From Ornithinibacillus sp. 4-3 (GTDB lineage: Bacteria; Bacillota; Bacilli; Bacillales; Amphibacillaceae): 64,000 nt of DNA. Positions 34,075-43,516 of this stretch are shown here, piece after piece. The notes below the pieces were generated by a model, which was not told where the DNA came from, ran no database searches, and was given only the letters and a program-made list of their open reading frames with translations. Each line of letters starts with the position of its first letter. Within the stretch, counting starts at the first letter, position 1. The position numbers and the translations under genes were made by a program. The stretch covers positions 1,088,001-1,152,000 of the forward strand of contig NZ_CP162599.1 of assembly GCF_040958695.1 (NCBI RefSeq). Reading direction: 5' to 3'.

Positions 34075-35208
34075 ATGAATGTAGAACAGTTGAAAGCAGA
34101 TCTTATTACATACAGTAAAACGATTGGAATAGATAAGATTGGCTTTACTACAGCAGATGTTTTTGTAGAGTTAAAAGAACGTTTAAGAACGAGCCAAGTT
34201 TTAGGTTATGCTTCTGGGTTTGAAAAGGGAACAGTGGAAGAGCGAACAGAGCCAAGAAAGCTGCTTCCAGAAGCACAATCCATTATTTCGATTGCATTAG
34301 CATATCCATCACGAATTGAATCACCTCCCAAAAGCACCAAAGAAGATCGCCGCGGTATCTTTTGTCGTGCGTCCTGGGGAACGGATTATCATGTTGTGCT
34401 AAAGGAAAGAATAACAAAATTAAATGCATATCTTCAGGAAAAAGTTCCGGATTTAGTAAGTAAAATAATGGTTGATACTGGAGAATTATCAGATCGTGCT
34501 GTAGCAGAGCGCGCAGGAATCGGCTTCAGCGGTAAAAATACATTAATTATCACTCCAGAGTTTGGTTCCTTTGTTTATTTAGGAGAACTGATTACAAATA
34601 TTCCTTTTCCTTCTGATCAACCAGTGGAGGAAACCTGCGGAGATTGTGAAATCTGTTTAACAGCATGTCCAACCGGTGCACTTGTTCAAGGCGGACAATT
34701 AAATGCTCAAAAATGTTTGGCGTTCTTAACACAGACCAAGGATTTTTTACCAGATCCGTTTCGTGAGAAAATTGGGACACGTGTTTATGGTTGTGATACT
34801 TGTCAGGCAGTTTGTCCTTGGAATAAACAAGTGGACTTTCATTTGCACGAGGAATTTGAAGCTGAACCAGAAATTGCTAAACCCAAATTAAAACCAATGC
34901 TTCGAATATCTAACCGAGAATTTCGAGAAAAATTTGGACATATTTCTGGCTCATGGCGTGGAAAAAATCCACTTCAAAGAAATGCAATGATTGCGTTAGC
35001 ACATTATAAGGATGAAAGTGCAGTTGAAGTATTAACAGAAGTGATGAATAATGATGTCCGTCCTGTCATTCGTGGCACAGCAGCATGGGCTTTAGGAAAA
35101 ATCGGTTCTAAAGAAGCTTTTATTGCAATTGAACAGGCAATAGATAAAGAAAAAGATGAGCAAGTGCGTTTTGAAATGGAGAAAGGTTTATCGTTCCAGA
35201 AACAATAA
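34075..35208 (+). CDS. queG: Epoxyqueuosine reductase
   Basis: A 377-residue enzyme with two 4Fe-4S motifs, CGDCEICLTACP and CDTCQAVCP, preceded by a corrinoid/substrate domain with RASWGTDYH and GFSGKNTLIITPEFGSFVYLGEL. The last 60 residues look like a HEAT repeat. QueG reduces epoxyqueuosine in tRNA to queuosine, using cobalamin. ATG 34075 has GGAGGGATAAGG before it. ogt, a yhbB-like gene and trmL follow, similar to B. subtilis yhbA-yhbB-trmL with ogt inserted. Confidence 0.93.
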   Translation: MNVEQLKADLITYSKTIGIDKIGFTTADVFVELKERLRTSQVLGYASGFEKGTVEERTEPRKLLPEAQSIISIALAYPSRIESPPKSTKEDRRGIFCRASWGTDYHVVLKERITKLNAYLQEKVPDLVSKIMVDTGELSDRAVAERAGIGFSGKNTLIITPEFGSFVYLGELITNIPFPSDQPVEETCGDCEICLTACPTGALVQGGQLNAQKCLAFLTQTKDFLPDPFREKIGTRVYGCDTCQAVCPWNKQVDFHLHEEFEAEPEIAKPKLKPMLRISNREFREKFGHISGSWRGKNPLQRNAMIALAHYKDESAVEVLTEVMNNDVRPVIRGTAAWALGKIGSKEAFIAIEQAIDKEKDEQVRFEMEKGLSFQKQ

Positions 35209-35232
35209 GAAATGAATAGAGGGGATTAGCAT

Positions 35233-35748
35233 ATGAGTGAAACAATCATTTATTATGAAGAAATGGATTCACCCATTGGGCCACTTTTATTAATGGTTCA
35301 TGATGAAAAAGCTATTCGTATTGATTTTGGTCGACTAACAGATGTCAAAGAAAGAATAGAGAAATGGCTAAACCGCTATTTTCCAAACGCAGTTTTTGTT
35401 TGTGAACCAAAGAAATTGCAGCATATAAAGCAGCAGCTAGAAGCTTATTTTGCTAAGCAGCAAACGGCTTTTGAATTTGATTATCAATTCTATGGAACAT
35501 CTTTTCAAAAACAAGTATGGGAAGCGTTATTTACTGTGCCTTATGGAGAAACAAAGGCATATAAGGATATTGCTATTGCCGTCAATAATCCTAAGGCAGT
35601 TCGAGCAATTGGTGGTGCGGTTAATAAAAACCCGATGTCTATATTTTCACCATGTCATCGAATTATAGGAATGAATGGGAAGCTTGTTGGCTATGGTGGA
35701 GGATTGGATAAGAAAAAATATTTGTTGAAACTAGAAAACATTTTATAA
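35233..35748 (+). CDS. ogt: Methylated-DNA-protein cysteine methyltransferase
   Basis: A 171-residue O6-alkylguanine DNA alkyltransferase. Cys141 in the family motif PCHRII accepts the alkyl group. GTSFQKQVWEALFTVPYGETKAYKDIA and RAIGGAVNKNPMSIFSP match the C-terminal DNA-binding domain. No Ada-like regulator domain. It begins 24 bases after queG. Its last codons contain a possible promoter for the next gene. Confidence 0.93.
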   Translation: MSETIIYYEEMDSPIGPLLLMVHDEKAIRIDFGRLTDVKERIEKWLNRYFPNAVFVCEPKKLQHIKQQLEAYFAKQQTAFEFDYQFYGTSFQKQVWEALFTVPYGETKAYKDIAIAVNNPKAVRAIGGAVNKNPMSIFSPCHRIIGMNGKLVGYGGGLDKKKYLLKLENIL

Positions 35749-35749
35749 T
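35722..35749 (+). promoter_or_regulatory. Probable promoter at the end of ogt
   Basis: TTGTTG (35722-35727), 16 bases, TATAAT (35744-35749). It overlaps the ogt stop codon and puts the RNA start about 35756, where the hairpin begins. Confidence 0.5.
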
Positions 35750-35758
35750 TTTAATATC

Positions 35759-35790
35759 ACCTTCATATTAGTAAATATGGAGGTTTTTTT
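35759..35790 (+). promoter_or_regulatory. Hairpin with T-run enclosing the ribosome site of the yhbB-like gene
   Basis: ACCTTCATAT (35759-35768) pairs with ATATGGAGGT (35775-35784) around TAGTAA. The 3' arm contains the ribosome site GGAGG, and seven T residues fill the gap to ATG 35791. It looks like a terminator for ogt and also hides the translation signal of the next gene. Confidence 0.65.
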
Positions 35791-36639
35791 ATGGACAATA
35801 ATAAGAATGAGTGGTTGAAATTATTTGCTGTTATGGGAGGAGAAGATTGGTGGGAAAGAAAAAAATTAGAATGTGAAGAGCGTGGCGTAGAAATAATTAA
35901 ATTACATGCTAGTGCTCAACCTAGCCGACAAATAAAGCTTAATAATGAAATAAAAAATTTTGGGCAAGTATATTTGAGGTTATTAATCCAACAAGAGGGT
36001 GAATATTATCATGAAGAGCGTATTATGCCCTATTTGACTATCCGTAATAACGAAGGAGTACGTTTAGTATCACGGTCTAAACAAAATCCTGGTACAGAGT
36101 TGAATAATTTATCACATCCTTATCAAAAGAAAGACAGTAAACGAACAACTCGTTTTGTCTATGATCGTTTTGCAGCAGTTCAGTATGCAGAGCGCTGGTG
36201 GAATAGTTATAATCCGCAATATGAAATATTTGAGGTGGATTGTACAAATTATGTTTCTCAATGTTTATTTGCTGGAGGTGCACCCATGCACGGCTATCCT
36301 AATCGTAGCCAGGGCTGGTGGTATCAAAATAATCAATGGAGCTTCAGTTGGTCTGTTGCACACTCCATGCGCTGGTATTTAAGTGGTGCTGAGAATATGT
36401 TGTTTAGTAAAGAGGTAGAATCTGCCCAAGAGTTAAATCCTGGAGATGTTATTTGTTATGATTTTGAAGGGGATGGGAGATTTGATCATACGACAATTGT
36501 AGTTGCTAAGGATGCAAATGACATGCCGCTTGTTAATGCACATACAAATAATAGCAGGCATCGTTACTGGACTTATCAAGACTCTCTTGCATGGACACCA
36601 GAGACTCAATATAAGTTTTTTCGGATTGGAGAAACATGA
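35791..36639 (+). CDS. Amidase-domain protein (YhbB-like)
   Basis: A 282-residue protein. The first 120 residues form a poorly defined region with basic and acidic residues. The C-terminal half is an Amidase_6-type domain: YAERWWNSYNPQYE, catalytic Cys151 in EVDCTNYVSQCLFAGG, and His233 in GRFDHTTIVV. No signal peptide is evident, which is odd for a wall-lytic type. It resembles YhbB of B. subtilis; the ribosome site is inside a hairpin. trmL follows. Confidence 0.82.
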   Translation: MDNNKNEWLKLFAVMGGEDWWERKKLECEERGVEIIKLHASAQPSRQIKLNNEIKNFGQVYLRLLIQQEGEYYHEERIMPYLTIRNNEGVRLVSRSKQNPGTELNNLSHPYQKKDSKRTTRFVYDRFAAVQYAERWWNSYNPQYEIFEVDCTNYVSQCLFAGGAPMHGYPNRSQGWWYQNNQWSFSWSVAHSMRWYLSGAENMLFSKEVESAQELNPGDVICYDFEGDGRFDHTTIVVAKDANDMPLVNAHTNNSRHRYWTYQDSLAWTPETQYKFFRIGET

Positions 36640-36693
36640 TATAATCAAGAAGGAAAAAGATAGAGCTTAATAGGAAGTTAGGAGAATTAGCAT

Positions 36694-37167
36694 ATGAGTT
36701 TACACGTTGTATTATTTCAACCCGAAATACCAGCAAATACTGGAAATATTGCGAGAACTTGCCTGGCTACTGACACTACTTTACATTTAATTCATCCACT
36801 TGGATTCTCAACAGATGATAAAATGTTGCGACGTGCAGGACTAGATTACTGGAAGAATGTCGATATTAAAGAGTATCAATCTATCGATGAATTGTATGAA
36901 AAATATCCAGATGGTATCTATTATTATATTGAAAACTTTGGTGAAAAATATTATACCGATTATGATTATAGTAGTATAGATGAAGATATCTTTTTTATTT
37001 TTGGAAGAGAGACAGATGGAATACCGAGAGAAATGATTTTAGGGAAAGAAGATTATTGCTTACGTATTCACATGAATGATAAGGTCCGTTCCTTAAATTT
37101 ATCCAATACAGCTGCTATTTTAATTTACGAAGCTTTACGCCAAAGAAACTTTCCAAATATGGATTAA
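36694..37167 (+). CDS. trmL: tRNA (cytidine(34)-2'-O)-methyltransferase
   Basis: A 157-residue SPOUT methyltransferase, formerly CspR. FQPEIPANTGNIARTC at the start, LIHPLGFSTDDKMLRRAGLDYW, FGRETDGIP and the knot-forming RSLNLSNTAAILIYEALRQ are clear. It methylates the ribose at position 34 of tRNA-Leu isoacceptors. It follows the yhbB-like gene as in B. subtilis. AGGAGAATTAGC precedes ATG 36694. Confidence 0.95.
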   Translation: MSLHVVLFQPEIPANTGNIARTCLATDTTLHLIHPLGFSTDDKMLRRAGLDYWKNVDIKEYQSIDELYEKYPDGIYYYIENFGEKYYTDYDYSSIDEDIFFIFGRETDGIPREMILGKEDYCLRIHMNDKVRSLNLSNTAAILIYEALRQRNFPNMD

Positions 37168-37252
37168 AAAAATCCGTCATCTTATCAAACTGTCCTAGAA
37201 GGTTAGAAGGAATCTAACGAGTATAGTTCAGTTTCAGATGACGGATTTTTTA
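37168..37252 (+). terminator. Terminator of trmL with an inner hairpin
   Basis: AAAATCCGTCATCT pairs with AGATGACGGATTTT, followed by T-rich sequence. The 55-base loop contains a second hairpin, GTTAGA/TCTAAC. Confidence 0.75.
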
Positions 37253-37262
37253 TATGTTTTCA

Positions 37263-37364
37263 TTATTGATTTTTCTTTGGAACACCTGGTTTTGCTTCAT
37301 ATGCAGAAGTTAGGCAAGCTACAATAAACACAACACATACACCAGTGATTAGAAATAAATTCAT
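37263..37364 (-). CDS. 33-residue single-helix membrane protein
   Basis: A very short gene: MNLFLITGVCVVFIVACLTS, then AYEAKPGVPKKNQ. One hydrophobic segment of about 18 residues is followed by a polar, basic tail. GAGGAGGAT lies 5 bases ahead of ATG 37364. The exact ribosome site and clear membrane segment make it likely real. I do not recognise a family. Its position between trmL and odhA, reading backwards, gives no functional clue. Confidence 0.6.
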   Translation of the reverse strand: MNLFLITGVCVVFIVACLTSAYEAKPGVPKKNQ

Positions 37365-37850
37365 AAAGGATCCTCCTCTTATTATGTATTGCTCTTCATA
37401 GTTATTATAATCATATAGGTTGTTTTAATGACTACATTATACATAAAACTTCTCTTAAAGTGAACCTTTAATTGGTTCGAGTTATTTGCAAAAGCATTTT
37501 TATTGCTACATAAATAAGCCGAATAGTGAGTAATATTCGTGAAATCATGCAGGAAAAGCGACAATTTTTTTCTTCTATTGTATTCTTGTCGATTTTATGA
37601 AAAATAAAGCTCGAACTAAATTGTCATCCTTAAAACTTTTGGTATAATAGAAAGAGGGAATGAAAGGAACAATCCTTTACTTTAACGAAATGCAAAATTT
37701 AGGTATATTTGTGTCAATTTATATTATTTTGACAATATTTCGAATAAAGTCTTTTAGTTGATGAAGTTATCTGTCGCTCTTATAATAGTAATGATATATA
37801 TTTATTATTACTATATCTAATTAAGTTTACTCTAATTGGGGGTATTAAAC
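37365..37850. other. Long odhA leader and promoter region
   Basis: The 37621-37648 region holds TTGTCA-16-TATAAT, a good promoter for odhA, giving a leader of nearly 200 bases. A second TTGACA at about 37731 lacks a convincing -10. An AT-rich inverted repeat ATAGTAAT/ATTACTAT lies at 37785-37792 and 37807-37814. No riboswitch class is recognised. Confidence 0.5.
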
Positions 37851-40679
37851 GTGGTTAAATCTACGGAAGATTTATGGGGGAAGTTTCATGGTCCTAACAT
37901 AGGTTATGTTGAAGAACAGTATGACCTGTATTTAGTAGATCCCGAAGCTGTAGACCCGTCATTAAAAACGCTATTTGATGAACATGGAGCACCTACATGG
38001 CTTTCGCCAGTAACAGGTGAAACTGAAGGAGCAGCTCCAGCAGCAACCTCTATTCAAGATGTGCAAAAGCTATCCTCAGCACTTAAATATGTTGAGGCTA
38101 TTCGTCGTTTTGCTCATACAAAAGCAGATGTTTATCCTGTTGGTAGTATTGAAGGAGAGGCGAAAAGTCTTGAACCAAGTCATTATGGATTAACAGAAGC
38201 AGATCTGAAAAATATTCCAGCTAACTGGCTAGTAGCGAATGTGCCAGCTGGTTTGAACAATGGATTAGACATTGTCAACCACTTAAAAGAACTTTATACT
38301 GGAAAAATTTCATTTGAATATGATTATGTAAGCAATGATGAGGAACGTAATTGGCTGCAAGAACAAATTGAATCAGGTAACTATAAATTTAATTTTTCAG
38401 CTGATAAAAAGAAAGGACTTTTAGACCGTCTTGCGCAAGTAGAAGGCTTTGAAGCTTTTCTACAAAAGACATTTGTAGGTCAAAAGCGCTTTTCTATTGA
38501 AGGACTTGAAGTAATGGTTCCAATGCTTGATAAAATTGTAGAGCAATCTGCAGAAGAAAGCATTGAGAATGTAATGATGGGAATGGCACACCGTGGACGT
38601 TTAAGTGTGTTAACGCATGTCTTAGAAAAGCCATTTGATAAGGTATTCTCTGAATTTAATTACGGCTCTGGTAAGGAAATTTTACCGTCTGAATCTTCAC
38701 GTGAGATTTCATATGGTTGGACGGGAGATGTTAAATACCACTTTGGTGCAGTAAATAATGTTACGACAGAAAGTGGTAAGACAACGAAAGTAACGTTGGC
38801 GCATAACCCATCTCATTTAGAAGTTGCTAACCCAGTAGTAGAAGGATTTACTCGTGCAGCTCAGGATGATCGTTCTACAGGTGGACACTCCAAACAAGAT
38901 GTTTCTAAAGGAGTTTGTGTAGTTGTTCATGGAGATGCAGCATTTATTGGAGAAGGTGTAGTTGCAGAAACAATTAACCTTGGTGGAATTGAAGCATATC
39001 ACACAGGTGGTACACTTCACATCATTGCAAATAACCTCCTAGGATATACAACAACTGGTAGAGAAGGACGTTCTACTCGTTATACAAGTGATTTAGCAAA
39101 AGGATATGACATTCCGGTTGTTCACGTGAATGCAGATGATCCAATTGCTTGTCTAGATGCAGTAAAATTAGCTTTCGAATACCGTCAGAAATTCAATAAA
39201 GATTTCTTAATTGATTTAGTAGGCTATCGTCGTTATGGACATAATGAGATGGATGAGCCAAGAGCAACTCAACCACTTCTTTATAAAGAAATTGATGAGC
39301 ATCCAACAATTACAAAGGTATATGCAGAGAACCTTCAAAAAGAAAATATTATTGCAGAAGATGATTTATCGAAAATGCTTAAAAATGTTGAAGATAAATT
39401 ACAAGCAATATATGATAGCATGGAAGAAGTAGATTTAGAAGTATCTACTGTTGACATGCCTGCAGAATTAGAAGAATCTCTAGACCAATTTGAAACAGCG
39501 GTACCTCTAGAAGAGTTGAAGAAAATCAATGAGGATATGCTGAAACGTCCTGAAAAATTTGCAGGATTCAAACGATTAGATCGTGTGTTCAAAAAACGTG
39601 CGACACTTTTCGAAGATGGTCAAACAGCAGATTGGGGAACAGGGGAAGCATTAGCTTTCGCATCTATCTTAAAGGATGGAACGCCAATTCGCTTAACAGG
39701 GCAAGATTCTGAGCGTGGAACATTCGCACATCGTCATATGGTATTGCATGATGTGAATAGCGGTGAAAAATATTGTATTTTACACGGTTTAGAAGATACA
39801 AATGCATCTTTTGATATTCATAATAGTGCGCTATCTGAAGTAGGGGTTCTAGGCTTTGAATATGGATATAGCGTTCAAGCACCAGAAACACTCGTATTCT
39901 GGGAAGCACAGTTTGGTGATTTTGCAAACACAGCACAAGTAATGTTTGATCAATTCCTTTCATCTTCACGTGCGAAATGGGGAGAAAAGTCAAACATGGT
40001 ATTATTATTACCACATGGTTATGAAGGGCAAGGTCCGGAACACTCAAGTGCACGTTTAGAGCGTTTCTTACAAATGTCTGCAGAAAACAACTGGATTGTT
40101 GCAAATGTAACATCATCTGCACAATTATTCCATTTACTACGCAGACAAGCAGCATTGAAGAATACGGATCTAGCAAGACCATTAGTATTAATGACACCAA
40201 AGAGTAGTTTATTACGTAATGAACGTGTAGCTTCAGAAATGCAGGAGTTTGCAGAAGGCAAATTCCAAACCTTAAAAGATCAACCGAATTTAAAGGTAAG
40301 CAAGAAAAATGCAAAACGTTTAGTAATCGGTAGTGGGAAAGTTATGATTGACCTAGAAGAAGCAATCATTAACTCAGAAGAAAGCTTTGGTTGGTTACGT
40401 GCATTAAGAGTTGAACAACTTTATCCATTCCCAACTGAGGAATTGGCTAAAGAATTAAAAGCATTACCGAATCTTGAAGAAATTGTATGGCTTCAAGAAG
40501 AACCCCAAAATATGGGACCATGGACATTTGTTGCAGACTACTTAAGAGAACTATTACAAGATGGGCAAACTTTACGTTATGTTGGACGTCCAAAACGTTC
40601 TGCTCCTTCTGTGGGTGATCCGAATGTTCATAAGCTATATCAAAACAATATTATTTCAGAAGCTATTAAGCCGTTATAA
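37851..40679 (+). CDS. odhA: 2-oxoglutarate dehydrogenase E1 component
   Basis: A 942-residue thiamine-diphosphate enzyme. The N-terminal E1 segment has [48 protein letters not shown] and [13 protein letters not shown] belong to the ThDP domain, and [20 protein letters not shown] to the transketolase-like domain. It decarboxylates 2-oxoglutarate and passes succinyl to OdhB in the TCA cycle. GTG 37851 is preferred to the upstream TTG; GGGGG is 8 bases before. odhB follows after 14 bases. Confidence 0.96.
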   Translation: MVKSTEDLWGKFHGPNIGYVEEQYDLYLVDPEAVDPSLKTLFDEHGAPTWLSPVTGETEGAAPAATSIQDVQKLSSALKYVEAIRRFAHTKADVYPVGSIEGEAKSLEPSHYGLTEADLKNIPANWLVANVPAGLNNGLDIVNHLKELYTGKISFEYDYVSNDEERNWLQEQIESGNYKFNFSADKKKGLLDRLAQVEGFEAFLQKTFVGQKRFSIEGLEVMVPMLDKIVEQSAEESIENVMMGMAHRGRLSVLTHVLEKPFDKVFSEFNYGSGKEILPSESSREISYGWTGDVKYHFGAVNNVTTESGKTTKVTLAHNPSHLEVANPVVEGFTRAAQDDRSTGGHSKQDVSKGVCVVVHGDAAFIGEGVVAETINLGGIEAYHTGGTLHIIANNLLGYTTTGREGRSTRYTSDLAKGYDIPVVHVNADDPIACLDAVKLAFEYRQKFNKDFLIDLVGYRRYGHNEMDEPRATQPLLYKEIDEHPTITKVYAENLQKENIIAEDDLSKMLKNVEDKLQAIYDSMEEVDLEVSTVDMPAELEESLDQFETAVPLEELKKINEDMLKRPEKFAGFKRLDRVFKKRATLFEDGQTADWGTGEALAFASILKDGTPIRLTGQDSERGTFAHRHMVLHDVNSGEKYCILHGLEDTNASFDIHNSALSEVGVLGFEYGYSVQAPETLVFWEAQFGDFANTAQVMFDQFLSSSRAKWGEKSNMVLLLPHGYEGQGPEHSSARLERFLQMSAENNWIVANVTSSAQLFHLLRRQAALKNTDLARPLVLMTPKSSLLRNERVASEMQEFAEGKFQTLKDQPNLKVSKKNAKRLVIGSGKVMIDLEEAIINSEESFGWLRALRVEQLYPFPTEELAKELKALPNLEEIVWLQEEPQNMGPWTFVADYLRELLQDGQTLRYVGRPKRSAPSVGDPNVHKLYQNNIISEAIKPL

Positions 40680-40693
40680 AGGAGGAAATTCCC

Positions 40694-41938
40694 GTGAAGG
40701 AAATTAAAATTCCAGAACTTGCTGAGTCCATTATGGAAGGTACAATTGCAGAATGGCTAGTAAATGTTGGAGATACAGTTGAAAAAGGTGACGCAGTACT
40801 TGAATTAGAAACAGATAAGGTAAATGTAGAGGTGCATTCTGATTTTTCAGGTGTTATTACTGAACTTATAAGTGAAGAAGGCGATGATGTACAGGTTGGA
40901 GATGTCGTTGCTAAGATTGACGAAAGCGGAGAAGGTGGCGGATCTGCTCCTGCTGCTACAGAAGAACCAGCAGCTCCTCAAGAAGAAGCAAAAGAAGAAA
41001 AAACAGAAGCTCCAGTTGTTGAAGAAAAAGTAGAAGCTGGTAAAGATGTTGTTGCAACACCAGCAGCAAGAAAATTAGCTAGAGAATTAAATATTGATTT
41101 AAGTGCAGTTCGTGCAGTAGATCCTTTAGGTCGTATTCGTCCTGAGGATGTAGAAGCAGCTGCGGCAGCTAAGAATGCTCCAGCACCTACTAAGAAAGCA
41201 GCACCAGCTCCTAAAGAAGCTGAAACTAGCTTCGATAAGCCAGTTGAGCGTGAAAAAATGTCTCGTCGTCGTATGACAATTGCGAAGCGTTTAGTTGAAG
41301 CTCAGCAAACAGCTGCAATGTTAACTACTTTCAATGAAGTAGATATGACTGCAGTAATGAACTTACGTAATGAACGCAAAGAAGCCTTTATCGCTAAAAA
41401 TGGTGTGAAGCTTGGTTTCATGTCATTCTTTACTAAAGCAGTAGTTGCTGCGTTAAAAGACTTCCCATTATTAAATGCTGAAATTGATGGTACTGACTTA
41501 ATCGTGAAGAAATTCTATGATATTGGAATTGCAGTATCAACAGATGAAGGATTAGTTGTTCCAGTAGTTCGCGACGCAGATAAGCTAAGCTTTGCTGGAA
41601 TTGAGAGCAGCATTATCGATTTAGGAACTAAAGCGAAAAATAAAGAATTAGCAATGGGTGATCTTTCAGGTGGATCATTCACAATTACAAATGGTGGAAC
41701 TTTCGGTTCTATGTTATCTACACCAATCCTAAACACGCCACAAGTTGGTATTTTAGGAATGCACAACATCCAAAAACGTGCAATGGTAATGCCGGATGAT
41801 TCTATTGAAGTTCGTCCAATGATGTACTTAGCACTTTCATATGACCACCGTATTGTTGACGGAAAAGAAGCAGTACAATTCTTGGTACGTGTGAAACAAT
41901 TATTAGAAGATCCATATGATCTTTTATTAGAAGGTTAA
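40694..41938 (+). CDS. odhB: Dihydrolipoamide succinyltransferase (E2 of 2-oxoglutarate dehydrogenase)
   Basis: A 414-residue E2. The lipoyl domain has Lys43 in [11 protein letters not shown]. An Ala/Pro/Glu-rich linker follows, then the peripheral-subunit-binding domain [18 protein letters not shown], a second linker, and a catalytic domain ending with [17 protein letters not shown] (catalytic His). It forms the core of the complex with OdhA and E3 (E3 not nearby). Start is GTG 40694 behind AGGAGGAAATTCCC. Confidence 0.96.
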   Translation: MKEIKIPELAESIMEGTIAEWLVNVGDTVEKGDAVLELETDKVNVEVHSDFSGVITELISEEGDDVQVGDVVAKIDESGEGGGSAPAATEEPAAPQEEAKEEKTEAPVVEEKVEAGKDVVATPAARKLARELNIDLSAVRAVDPLGRIRPEDVEAAAAAKNAPAPTKKAAPAPKEAETSFDKPVEREKMSRRRMTIAKRLVEAQQTAAMLTTFNEVDMTAVMNLRNERKEAFIAKNGVKLGFMSFFTKAVVAALKDFPLLNAEIDGTDLIVKKFYDIGIAVSTDEGLVVPVVRDADKLSFAGIESSIIDLGTKAKNKELAMGDLSGGSFTITNGGTFGSMLSTPILNTPQVGILGMHNIQKRAMVMPDDSIEVRPMMYLALSYDHRIVDGKEAVQFLVRVKQLLEDPYDLLLEG

Positions 41939-41949
41939 ATAGAAATTTT

Positions 41950-41993
41950 AAAAGCCATGTTTTGATTATTTTCAATCAAAACATGGCTTTTTT
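41950..41993 (+). terminator. odhAB terminator
   Basis: AAAGCCATGTTTTGATT pairs with AATCAAAACATGGCTTT around a short loop, followed by T residues. Confidence 0.9.
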
Positions 41994-42035
41994 GTAATGG
42001 AGTCATATGATATAAAAAAAAAGAATTTCCTTTAG

Positions 42036-43403
42036 TTACAAACGCATCAACTTTGAACCAGTTGCATATTGTCGTTGTACATATAATAGGCGTATTAATA
42101 ATGCAATGGAACCAATAGTTAAACCAATAATTAGACCTACCCAATAACCGAATGGTTCAAGTGCGGTGTATTTTGCAAGAAGCCAACCACTTGGTAAACC
42201 GATAATCCAATAGGAAATAAGCGCTATATATAATGTGATATTTACATCTTTATACCCTCGAAGTGAACCTTGAATTGGTGGACCAAAAGCATCTGCAATT
42301 TGGAAAATAATCGCATAAATAATAAATTGTTTTGTTAAGTCAATGACTTGTGGATTTGAAGAATACATTCGTGCAATTTCATCATCAAAAATAAATAAGA
42401 TCAAGCCTACAAAAATAGCAATAATAAAACCACTGCTAATCCCTATATAACCAAATGTTCGAGCATGACTAAATCTTCTTGCACCAACCTCGTATCCTAC
42501 GGCAATTGTTAGAGCCATCCCAACACTAAGTGGAATCATGTATAACAAAGAAACGAAATTCATTGCTGCCTGGTGTGCTGCAATAGTATATGTACTATAA
42601 ACACTGATGAAAAGAGTTACAGCTGCAAAAATACTAGATTCAAAAAAGATGGAGATACCAATAGGCACTCCTACTTTTAATTGTTCCCACCAATAAGAAA
42701 ATAAAGGCTTACTCCATGATTTAAAAATATGATAAGGACGAAAGATTTCCGATTTATAGATGATTACAATTGTAATGATACAAACTAGCCAATAAGTGAG
42801 TGAAGTAGCTATTCCAGAGCCAATTCCACCAAGTGCTGGAAATCCAAATTTCCCAAAAATTAAAAGATAATTTAACAGAACATTGATTGGTAACGAAATT
42901 AAAATAATAAACATAGAAACATTTGTTTTTCCAAGTGCATTCATAAAGTTTCTAAGTGTTGTAAAGATAAATAAAGGCATAATTCCAATACAAATTGCGA
43001 GTAAATAATATTTCGCAATATATAGTACTTCAGGTTCTAATGATAATAAGTTCAAAATGGGATTTACTAAAAGTAAAATAGCAATAATGACAATAATTGA
43101 AATAAAAATGGAAACATAAATTCCTTGTTGAACTTGTTTTGGAATATCATCATATTTGTTGGCACCAATTAATTGAGCAATAATTGGTGTTAGGGCAAGT
43201 AATATTCCAGTCACACTTGTAAAGATAGGAGACCATATGCTAGCTCCTATTGCCACTCCAGCAAGATCAACAGCTCCGGATTGACCTGACATAACTGTAT
43301 TAAAGAAAGTCATTAAATTTAAGCTAATTTGTGTGATGAGGATGGGAAATAAAATAATGGAAAATAATTTTAGTTTTTCTTTTAATGAAAAAGTTTGATA
43401 CAT
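42036..43403 (-). CDS. MATE-family exporter (NorM/YeeO type)
   Basis: A 455-residue MATE protein with about twelve helices. ILFPILITQISLNLMTFFNTVMSGQ at the start, GANKYDDIPKQVQQGIY, and the second half with AHQAAMNFVSLLYMIPLSVGMALTIAVGYEVGAR fit the NorM branch. It is a cation-coupled drug or toxin exporter of unknown substrate. ATG 43403 is chosen over 43412, whose ribosome site would touch the start. Convergent with odhB, divergent from the MurG-like gene. Confidence 0.9.
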   Translation of the reverse strand: MYQTFSLKEKLKLFSIILFPILITQISLNLMTFFNTVMSGQSGAVDLAGVAIGASIWSPIFTSVTGILLALTPIIAQLIGANKYDDIPKQVQQGIYVSIFISIIVIIAILLLVNPILNLLSLEPEVLYIAKYYLLAICIGIMPLFIFTTLRNFMNALGKTNVSMFIILISLPINVLLNYLLIFGKFGFPALGGIGSGIATSLTYWLVCIITIVIIYKSEIFRPYHIFKSWSKPLFSYWWEQLKVGVPIGISIFFESSIFAAVTLFISVYSTYTIAAHQAAMNFVSLLYMIPLSVGMALTIAVGYEVGARRFSHARTFGYIGISSGFIIAIFVGLILFIFDDEIARMYSSNPQVIDLTKQFIIYAIIFQIADAFGPPIQGSLRGYKDVNITLYIALISYWIIGLPSGWLLAKYTALEPFGYWVGLIIGLTIGSIALLIRLLYVQRQYATGSKLMRL

Positions 43404-43516
43404 ATTTCTCATCCCTTTTATTATATTTTTGTTATGATAGATAGGAAATTATAAAATACCATTAAAAACAGTATAGCGTGTTAAATTGGATTGGCAAAGA
43501 AAGGAAGTTCAAAAAG

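Noticed and set aside
39664..40314. A 216-residue open frame antisense to odhA
   Set aside because: The sequence is a hydrophobic, His/Leu-rich shadow of the odhA coding strand with no ribosome site.
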